Assembly: GCA_017860375.1 (NCBI GenBank)
Contig: JAGDMB010000110.1
Coordinates: 1-7,502, forward strand
DNA: 7,502 bases
DNA from: Bacteroidota bacterium
GTDB lineage: Bacteria; Bacteroidota; Bacteroidia; Bacteroidales; UBA10428
Reading direction: 5' to 3'
Notes under the pieces: model-generated
Told to the model about the DNA's origin: nothing
The model's input: the letters and a program-made list of their open reading frames with translations, nothing else
Databases searched by the model: none
Program-made: the position numbers and the translations under genes
In this document: in pieces, positions 1 to 4,671 of the stretch
How positions within the stretch are numbered: the first letter of the stretch is position 1
Layout of the letters: every line of letters starts with the position of its first letter

Positions 1-1095
1 CCCGAGTTCGGCATGGAACTTATTTATGTCAAGCGTGGAATTGTCCATCTGTCTGCCGTCATAAAAACCATCCATATCCACCCGGATGTTTTCAGCTGAT
101 TTGGGAAGGCCCGGGTAACTGAACATGGCATCCTGGATAAGCAGTTTTATGCCGGCATTCGGCATCATTGTTTCGTTATAGGTCCCTTTCACGTAACCGT
201 CAAGCTGCAGTTTCCCGTTCGTTTTCAGTCCCTGGAAATCTTTCATGTAAAGGGCCGGTACCAGCGACAAAACAGATTTGAAATCCGTCCGGGCCAGACC
301 GTATTTCAGGTCGACCCCTATGTCTTCTTCATTGGGCATGCTTATGTTCCCATCGAACTTAAGCAGCAGGTCATTCAACGAGATTTCATTCTCCTTAAGG
401 ACATACAATGCGTTTTTAAGGTCTGCATCCACGCTGATCCTGGCCTTTAAGGATGCATCTTTAAGGTAACGGATACCGTCCATCACAACGTTGACGAGGT
501 CGGTGGACGCAAGGATATCAAGCCGTGAAAAGTCCTGTGCCAGATCCCCGGTAAGAAGGAAATCAAAATTTTTGGTGGAAGCCGACATATGGCTGCTGTC
601 ATCCCTGTAGGTTATAGCGCCGTCGATGATCTCAAACCGCTTCAACTCAATTTTCGTGGTGAATTCACTGACGGAAGTATCGGTTTCTTCCTCGGCACCG
701 GCCTTTGTTATATCCCAGTTGACTTTACCCGACGGAAGAACATGGGCATATACCACAGGCTTGTCGAGAATTATTTTCCTGACTTTTATGTTTTCCATTT
801 TAATGGCGCTGATCAGATCAACCGTTGCATCAAATGAATTGAATTTCACAAGGGTGTCTTTTTCAAACTCGTCAAGGCCAATGACAGTTAAGGATCTCAG
901 GCTTACACTGACATTTGGAAAACTCTTTATCAGGGAGAGCCGCAGCCTGTCGAAATCCACCCGGGCATTGATATTCTTGTTGATCTGCTCTTTGGCAATT
1001 TTCAGGATCTTGCCCTGAAAAGCAAAGGGAACAACGAGAATCAGAGCAAACAGAATGGCCAATACGATAACCGTGATTTTCAGAAACTTTTTCAT
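1..1095 (-). CDS. AsmA-family envelope protein (partial, C-terminus outside window)
   Basis: The minus-strand frame is open from an ATG at 1095-1093 to the left edge, giving 365 residues without a stop. The N-terminus is a short basic segment (MKKFLK) followed by one hydrophobic helix at about residues 7-26, then a periplasmic-type region rich in short beta-strand patterns. The sequence after the helix (INKNINARVDFDRLRLSLIK, then SFPNVSVSL and the KVNWDI segment) is the characteristic start of AsmA-family proteins of Bacteroidota. Known family members are inner-membrane-anchored proteins with long periplasmic beta-rich domains, related to the bridge-like proteins implicated in lipid transport and outer-membrane homeostasis; the exact role of this paralogue cannot be told. 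The gene is divergent from recN. A small inverted repeat lies 4 bp upstream of the start codon. Plus-strand frames in this stretch are shadows of it. Family assignment is confident, function is not. Confidence 0.88.
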   Translation of the reverse strand, partial: MKKFLKITVIVLAILFALILVVPFAFQGKILKIAKEQINKNINARVDFDRLRLSLIKSFPNVSVSLRSLTVIGLDEFEKDTLVKFNSFDATVDLISAIKMENIKVRKIILDKPVVYAHVLPSGKVNWDITKAGAEEETDTSVSEFTTKIELKRFEIIDGAITYRDDSSHMSASTKNFDFLLTGDLAQDFSRLDILASTDLVNVVMDGIRYLKDASLKARISVDADLKNALYVLKENEISLNDLLLKFDGNISMPNEEDIGVDLKYGLARTDFKSVLSLVPALYMKDFQGLKTNGKLQLDGYVKGTYNETMMPNAGIKLLIQDAMFSYPGLPKSAENIRVDMDGFYDGRQMDNSTLDINKFHAELG

Positions 1096-1099
1096 GGCG

Positions 1100-1115
1100 G
1101 GTATTTTTTAATACC
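1100..1115 (-). repeat. Inverted repeat just upstream of the AsmA-family start codon
   Basis: GGTATT, a 4-nt spacer of T, and AATACC form a perfect 6-bp inverted repeat that ends 4 bp before the ATG of the minus-strand gene. In the transcript it would fold into a small hairpin next to the start codon and could limit ribosome access. It is short and largely AT, so chance is quite possible. Confidence 0.35.
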
Positions 1116-1160
1116 GTTAAAATTACAAATTATACGGCAAAAATCGGAAATAAAATTATC

Positions 1161-1223
1161 CCGGTTCCAGGGTCTTGTCTCTTGGTTCTTGGTTCTTGGT
1201 TCCTGGTTCCTGGTTCCTGGTTC
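1161..1223. repeat. In-phase heptamer tandem array (TTGGTTC / CTGGTTC)
   Basis: Three exact copies of TTGGTTC (1182-1202) are followed directly by three exact copies of CTGGTTC (1203-1223). Three further heptamers in the same 7-nt phase precede them as degraded copies: CCGGTTC (1161), CAGGGTC (1168) and TTGTCTC (1175). Together they make nine units over 63 bp. The array lies in the intergenic region between the divergent AsmA-family gene and recN, 66 bp upstream of the AsmA start and 114 bp upstream of the recN start. The block order of the two unit types suggests growth by slippage of neighbouring units. Whether it is a protein-binding site or neutral satellite DNA cannot be told. Confidence 0.9.
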
Positions 1224-1305
1224 ATATGTTACCTGGTCCTCTTCCTGTTGATATCAAAATGAAATTTTTCCCGGGGTTGAAATACCCCTGATAATCCTTT
1301 TTGTT

Positions 1306-1313
1306 TACCTTTA
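1306..1313 (+). promoter_or_regulatory. Possible recN promoter -7 element (TACCTTTA)
   Basis: TACCTTTA matches the Bacteroidota -7 consensus TAnnTTTG except for the last base and lies 24 bp before the recN ATG, a typical distance for this phylum. No convincing TTTG -33 element is found at the expected spacing, so the call is weak. Confidence 0.35.
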
Positions 1314-1337
1314 TCCGCACAGAAACAATTGCAGCAC

Positions 1338-2993
1338 ATGCTGAAGAATCTGGTTATAGAGAATTATGCCCTTATACATGAGCTGAATATTTCGTTTGGT
1401 AAAGGACTTACAATAATCACCGGTGAAACCGGTGCCGGTAAATCCATCATGCTGGGTGCCCTCGGATTGATCCTGGGCAAACGGGCGGATACCTCCGTTT
1501 TATACGATAAGGGTAAAAAATGTATTGTGGAGGGGCTTTTCGACATCAGCAAATACAGCCTTACGCCTTTCTTTCTGGAGAATGACCTCGATTATGACAG
1601 CCAGGTGATCATCCGCCGCGAGATTGCCGTCTCCGGGAAATCGAGGGCTTTTATCAACGACATCCCGGTGACGCTGGAGGTATTGACCGGGCTGAGTGAT
1701 CAGCTGATCGATATTCACTCGCAGCATCAGCATCTTAACTTACATGATTACGGATTTCAGCTGAAGGTGGTGGACAGTTATGCCGGTACTCTTGACCTTC
1801 GCGCGAAATACCAGACCGAATACGAATCCTTAAAAGCCTTGCAACGGCAGCTGGATCAGCTTAAGGAAGAAGCCGATAAATCAAAAGCGGATCTCGATTA
1901 TTTCACGTATCAGGCGGGTCAGCTCGGTGAGGCGAACCTGTCGGACGGAGAGCAGGAGGACCTTGAACTTGAGCTTCAAAAACTTACCCATGCCGAAGAA
2001 ATCAAAGCAGCTTTGCTCGCGGCCATGACCCTGCTTGCAGGCGAAAGCAATTCCCTGATTGCTAACCTGAAAGAGGCCATGGATCATCTTTTGCGTGCAG
2101 GCAAGTACCTGCCCCTGTCGGGTGAGATTGCGAAACGGTGTGAAACCTCGTATATTGACCTGAAGGATGCTGCCGCAGAAATTGAGAACCAGTACGAAAA
2201 GATCGACCATGACCCGGAACGCATGGCCCTTGTAAAAAACAGGCTTGATCTGCTTTACGGCCTTGAGCAGAAACACAGGAAAGCATCCGTAAAGGAGCTC
2301 ATGGACCTTCAGCAGGAACTTGAAAGCAAAATCCTTACCATTACCGGCTACGATTCAATCCTTGAAGAAACAATAGCCCGGCTGGATGAAAAAAGCAAAG
2401 CCCTTCGGCAGCTGGCTGAAAAACTCTCACGACGGCGCACGGACTCCTTTTCATCCATTGAAGGACAGGTGGTGGCCATGCTCCATGAACTGGGTATGCC
2501 CGGTGCCACCTTCTCCATAAAACACACGGCTTTGACCGATTTTGGCCCTGCCGGCACTGATCAGGTGCAGTTCATGTTCTCCGCCAACAAAAATGTGGCA
2601 CCCCAGGATATTTCAAAAGTTGCATCGGGAGGGGAGTTATCAAGGCTCATGCTGACAGTCAAATCCCTGCTTTCCGAGGCTACCGGACTTCCTACCATTG
2701 TTTTTGATGAGATCGATACAGGTGTATCAGGAGAAGTTGCGGAAAAAGTGGGGAATATCATTAAAAGGATGGCCGGTAAAATGCAGCTGATCAACATCAC
2801 CCATCTGCCCCAAATTGCCAGCAAAGGCGAAACCCATCTGCTGGTATACAAAACGGAAAGTGAACAGGCTACCGTCACAAAAATAAAATCGCTGACCCCC
2901 AAGGAAAGGCATCTTGAAATTGCCCGGATGCTCAGTGGAGAAGAAATAACGGCTGCAGCCCTCGAAAATGCGCGTGAACTCTTAAAAAACTGA
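1338..2993 (+). CDS. recN: DNA repair ATPase RecN
   Basis: This is a 551-residue SMC/ABC-type ATPase that acts on DNA double-strand breaks in the RecA recombination pathway, in the cytoplasm on the nucleoid. The N-terminus (MLKNLVIENYALI) is typical of RecN. Visible motifs are Walker A GETGAGKS at residues 29-36, a central coiled-coil region from about 150 to 370, the ABC signature ASGGELSR at 429-436, Walker B TIVFDEID at 453-460 followed by the D-loop region, and the switch histidine in THLPQIA at H489. The length is close to that of E. coli RecN (553). I chose the ATG at 1338; an in-frame TTG at 1329 would only add three residues not expected in the family. There is no strong Shine-Dalgarno sequence, as is usual in Bacteroidota. 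The stop TGA is at 2991-2993 and fabI follows 87 bp downstream. No SOS-type operator was recognised. The protein appears intact. Confidence 0.97.
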   Translation: MLKNLVIENYALIHELNISFGKGLTIITGETGAGKSIMLGALGLILGKRADTSVLYDKGKKCIVEGLFDISKYSLTPFFLENDLDYDSQVIIRREIAVSGKSRAFINDIPVTLEVLTGLSDQLIDIHSQHQHLNLHDYGFQLKVVDSYAGTLDLRAKYQTEYESLKALQRQLDQLKEEADKSKADLDYFTYQAGQLGEANLSDGEQEDLELELQKLTHAEEIKAALLAAMTLLAGESNSLIANLKEAMDHLLRAGKYLPLSGEIAKRCETSYIDLKDAAAEIENQYEKIDHDPERMALVKNRLDLLYGLEQKHRKASVKELMDLQQELESKILTITGYDSILEETIARLDEKSKALRQLAEKLSRRRTDSFSSIEGQVVAMLHELGMPGATFSIKHTALTDFGPAGTDQVQFMFSANKNVAPQDISKVASGGELSRLMLTVKSLLSEATGLPTIVFDEIDTGVSGEVAEKVGNIIKRMAGKMQLINITHLPQIASKGETHLLVYKTESEQATVTKIKSLTPKERHLEIARMLSGEEITAAALENARELLKN

Positions 2994-3013
2994 AGCGCCT
3001 TTTTTCATTATTT

Positions 3014-3034
3014 AAAATTATTCTAAATAATTTT
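3014..3034. repeat. AT-only inverted repeat between recN and fabI
   Basis: AAAATTATT, the spacer CTA, and AATAATTTT form a perfect 9-bp inverted repeat made only of A and T in the arms. It lies 20 bp after the recN stop and 24 bp upstream of the fabI -7 element. It could act as a weak terminator for recN on either strand or as an AT-rich upstream promoter element for fabI; the stem would be unstable because it has no G-C pairs. Confidence 0.4.
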
Positions 3035-3057
3035 TATTAAAATACATCTTCAAACCG

Positions 3058-3065
3058 TACCTTTG
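3058..3065 (+). promoter_or_regulatory. fabI promoter -7 element (TACCTTTG)
   Basis: TACCTTTG is an exact match to the Bacteroidota primary sigma factor -7 consensus TAnnTTTG and sits 16 bp before the ATG at 3081. A clear TTTG -33 element is not seen, although the upstream 40 bp are strongly AT-rich. A start of transcription a few bases downstream would give a very short 5' leader. The in-frame TTG at 3063 lies inside this element, which argues against it as a translation start. Confidence 0.65.
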
Positions 3066-3080
3066 CAGGTCATAAAAAAA

Positions 3081-3917
3081 ATGAGTATGGCATATAATCT
3101 GTTACAAGGCAAGAAAGGAATCATCTTCGGAGCGTTGAATGATAAATCCATTGCCTGGCGAGTGGCCCTCAGGGCGCATGAAGAAGGTGCCTCGCTCGTG
3201 CTTACCAATACCCCGGTTGCCATGCGGATGGGCGAAATTAATACCCTTTCCGCCGCATGCAATGCTCCTGTTATACCTGCGGATGCCACCCGAATTGAGG
3301 AAATGGAAGACCTGATCAGGAAATCCATGGAACATTTTGGCGGTAAATTTGATTTTGTCCTGCATTCCATCGGAATGTCCCCCAATGTTCGCAAAGGAGT
3401 TCCATACGATGATATTAACTACGACTATTACCTCAAAACGCTCGATATTTCCGCTCTATCCTTTCACAAGGTGATCCAGGTATGCCGGAAACTGGATGCC
3501 CTCAATGAATGGGGTTCCATTGTGGCATTGTCCTATGTGGCTGCCCAGCGAACCTTGTTTGGCTATAACGATATGGCCGATGCCAAAGCTGTCCTTGAGT
3601 CCATCGCCAGAAGCTTTGGTTATATTTACGGCAGGGAGAAAAGGATACGGATCAACACCATATCACAATCCCCGACCATGACCACTGCCGGCAGCGGTGT
3701 TAAAGGAATGGATTCCCTTATTGATTTCACGGAGCGCATGTCCCCCCTGGGCAATGCGAATGCCGATGACTGCGCTGATTATTGTATCACCCTTTTCTCT
3801 GACCTGACCCGCAAGGTAACCATGCAGAACCTTTATCACGACGGGGGATTCAGTAGCATGGGTATGAGTGAAAAGGCAATGAACCAGTATGATAAGAGCT
3901 TCAGGGAATGCCCCTGA
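3081..3917 (+). CDS. fabI: Enoyl-[acyl-carrier-protein] reductase FabI (NADH)
   Basis: FabI reduces the trans-2-enoyl-ACP intermediate, the last step of each elongation cycle of type II fatty acid synthesis, in the cytoplasm, normally as a homotetramer. The protein has 278 residues from the ATG at 3081; a second in-frame ATG at 3087 (MAYNLLQGK) is an equally plausible start. The N-terminal Rossmann region carries the FabI-specific cofactor motif GALNDKSIAW (17-26), unlike classical short-chain dehydrogenases. HSIGMSP follows at about residue 95, then SY at 151-152 and Y162-x6-K169 in GYNDMADAK, which correspond to E. coli Y146, Y156 and K163. The C-terminal stretch around HDGGFSSMGM is typical of Bacteroidota FabI. 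The gene has its own promoter and a terminator 31 bp after the stop, so it is probably a single transcription unit downstream of recN. The gene is intact and nothing about it is unusual. Confidence 0.96.
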   Translation: MSMAYNLLQGKKGIIFGALNDKSIAWRVALRAHEEGASLVLTNTPVAMRMGEINTLSAACNAPVIPADATRIEEMEDLIRKSMEHFGGKFDFVLHSIGMSPNVRKGVPYDDINYDYYLKTLDISALSFHKVIQVCRKLDALNEWGSIVALSYVAAQRTLFGYNDMADAKAVLESIARSFGYIYGREKRIRINTISQSPTMTTAGSGVKGMDSLIDFTERMSPLGNANADDCADYCITLFSDLTRKVTMQNLYHDGGFSSMGMSEKAMNQYDKSFRECP

Positions 3918-3947
3918 ACCATAAACCGGATACTAAAATAGACCAAT

Positions 3948-3984
3948 CTCCCACGATCAGGGCCACGATCGTGTTGGGAGTTTT
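3948..3984 (+). terminator. Bulged intrinsic terminator after fabI
   Basis: CTCCC-ACGATC (3948-3958) pairs with GATCGT (3967-3972) and GGGAG (3976-3980), leaving a three-base bulge GTT in the right arm and an 8-nt loop. TTTT follows directly at 3981-3984, with more T-rich sequence after it. It begins 31 bp after the fabI stop codon, the right place for Rho-independent termination. The octamer CCACGATC is present twice at a 12-bp distance (3951 and 3963), so alternative foldings exist. Confidence 0.75.
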
Positions 3985-4000
3985 GTATTTGTTTGCATGG

Positions 4001-4048
4001 TGATTTGTATAATTATTACATTTCAGAAGGGCAAATCAAACTGATTTG
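4001..4048. promoter_or_regulatory. TGATTTG half-site cluster with perfect palindrome upstream of the sigma gene
   Basis: TGATTTG occurs at 4001-4007 and 4042-4048 and its reverse complement CAAATCA at 4032-4038. The last two form a perfect 7-bp palindrome around a 3-bp spacer (AAC). The last four bases of the right half (TTTG, 4045-4048) coincide with the likely -33 element of the sigma gene promoter, so a protein bound here could block or help RNA polymerase. As RNA, the palindrome followed by a T-rich stretch could also be a weak terminator. The pattern is directly visible; the regulatory role is inference. Confidence 0.5.
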
Positions 4049-4073
4049 TTTTATTTATTTTTCGGTATATTTG
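4045..4073 (+). promoter_or_regulatory. Promoter of the sigma-factor gene (TTTG, 17 bp, TATATTTG)
   Basis: TATATTTG at 4066-4073 matches the Bacteroidota -7 consensus TAnnTTTG exactly and lies 25 bp before the GTG start. A TTTG at 4045-4048 is 17 bp upstream, slightly closer than usual for a -33 element. The match to the housekeeping consensus suggests transcription by the primary sigma factor, with possible control through the overlapping palindrome. No different promoter class pointing to autoregulation was recognised. Confidence 0.6.
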
Positions 4074-4098
4074 AGAGGAATACATATCCGAATGAACC

Positions 4099-4671
4099 GT
4101 GGCAAACTATTCGAATGAAGAGATTATTGACGGAATCAGGAACAGGGATAATGCTATTCTTTTGTATATATATAAAACTTTCTATCCGATGGTCCGTGAA
4201 TTGGTGGTTCGTAACAGCGGAAAGACGGATGATGCGAAAGATGTGTTCCAGGAAGCCATGGTGGTAATATTCCGGAAATCCCGCGAAGAAGAATTCAAGC
4301 TGCATTCCTCGTTTACCAATTACCTGTATACCATTTCCCGTTTCATCTGGTTGACCGCATTGAAAAGAAAGAGGGTATTCAGCAAGAAAATTACGGATTT
4401 CATACGGCCGATCGATATTGAATCAGAAGATATACTGGATATTGAGATCAGCATGGAACGAAAAGTGGTTCAGCAATATTTTGCCAGGTTGGGAAAGGAC
4501 TGCCGGGAAATTCTGACCCTGTTTTATAATGAAATGTCATTCAGGGAAATCGCCCTGAAACTTGGAAAAGCCTCGGAAGAATATGTCAGAAAAAGAAAAC
4601 ATGACTGCAAGGAGCATCTGATCCGGATGATTAAAGCCGATCCGGAGATGAAGGATTTTTTTGAACGCTGA
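4099..4671 (+). CDS. Sigma-70-family RNA polymerase sigma factor, ECF-like
   Basis: This 190-residue cytoplasmic protein would redirect RNA polymerase to its own set of promoters. Residues 8-60 form sigma region 2, with the core-binding 2.2 segment DAKDVFQEAMVVIFRK at 45-60. Residues 61-110 hold the region around the -10-binding helices (FTNYLYTISRFIWLTALKRK). There is no region 3, and residues 125-178 form region 4 with a helix-turn-helix at about 146-168 (MSFREIALKLG then YVRKRKHDCKEHL). The start is GTG at 4099: the codon two positions upstream is an in-frame TGA and no ATG is available near the N-terminus. The gene is convergent with the large TPR-CHAT gene and overlaps its 3' end by 41 bp. 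No anti-sigma factor is visible in the window. Function as a sigma factor is well supported; its regulon and its link to the CHAT protein are inferred from position only. Confidence 0.88.
   Translation: MANYSNEEIIDGIRNRDNAILLYIYKTFYPMVRELVVRNSGKTDDAKDVFQEAMVVIFRKSREEEFKLHSSFTNYLYTISRFIWLTALKRKRVFSKKITDFIRPIDIESEDILDIEISMERKVVQQYFARLGKDCREILTLFYNEMSFREIALKLGKASEEYVRKRKHDCKEHLIRMIKADPEMKDFFER
4631..4671. other. Convergent 3' overlap of the sigma and CHAT reading frames
   Basis: The last 13 codons plus the stop of the sigma gene (ending TGA 4669-4671) are antisense to the last 13 codons plus the stop of the CHAT gene (stop TAA 4631-4633). The segment therefore encodes the sigma C-terminus (IKADPEMKDFFER) and the cytoplasmic tail of the CHAT protein (VQKNPSSPDRL). 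No hairpin terminator fits between the genes, so the two transcripts are likely to overlap further. Confidence 0.85.

Noticed and set aside
589..1018. Plus-strand open frames at 589-837 and 626-1018
   Set aside because: They lie entirely antisense to the AsmA-family gene, show no family resemblance and are shadows of its codon pattern.
1329..1337. TTG at 1329 as recN start
   Set aside because: The family N-terminus begins at the ATG at 1338 (MLKNL); the additional three residues have no support.
3063..3080. TTG at 3063 as fabI start
   Set aside because: It lies inside the promoter -7 element, and the family N-terminus corresponds to the ATG at 3081 or 3087.
3050..3394. Minus-strand open frame of 114 codons opposite fabI
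   Set aside because: It is antisense to the conserved, intact fabI coding sequence and has no recognisable domain.
4046..4267. Plus-strand open frame of 73 codons starting in the sigma promoter region
   Set aside because: It starts upstream of the -7 element, overlaps the sigma gene in another frame and has an implausible composition for a protein.
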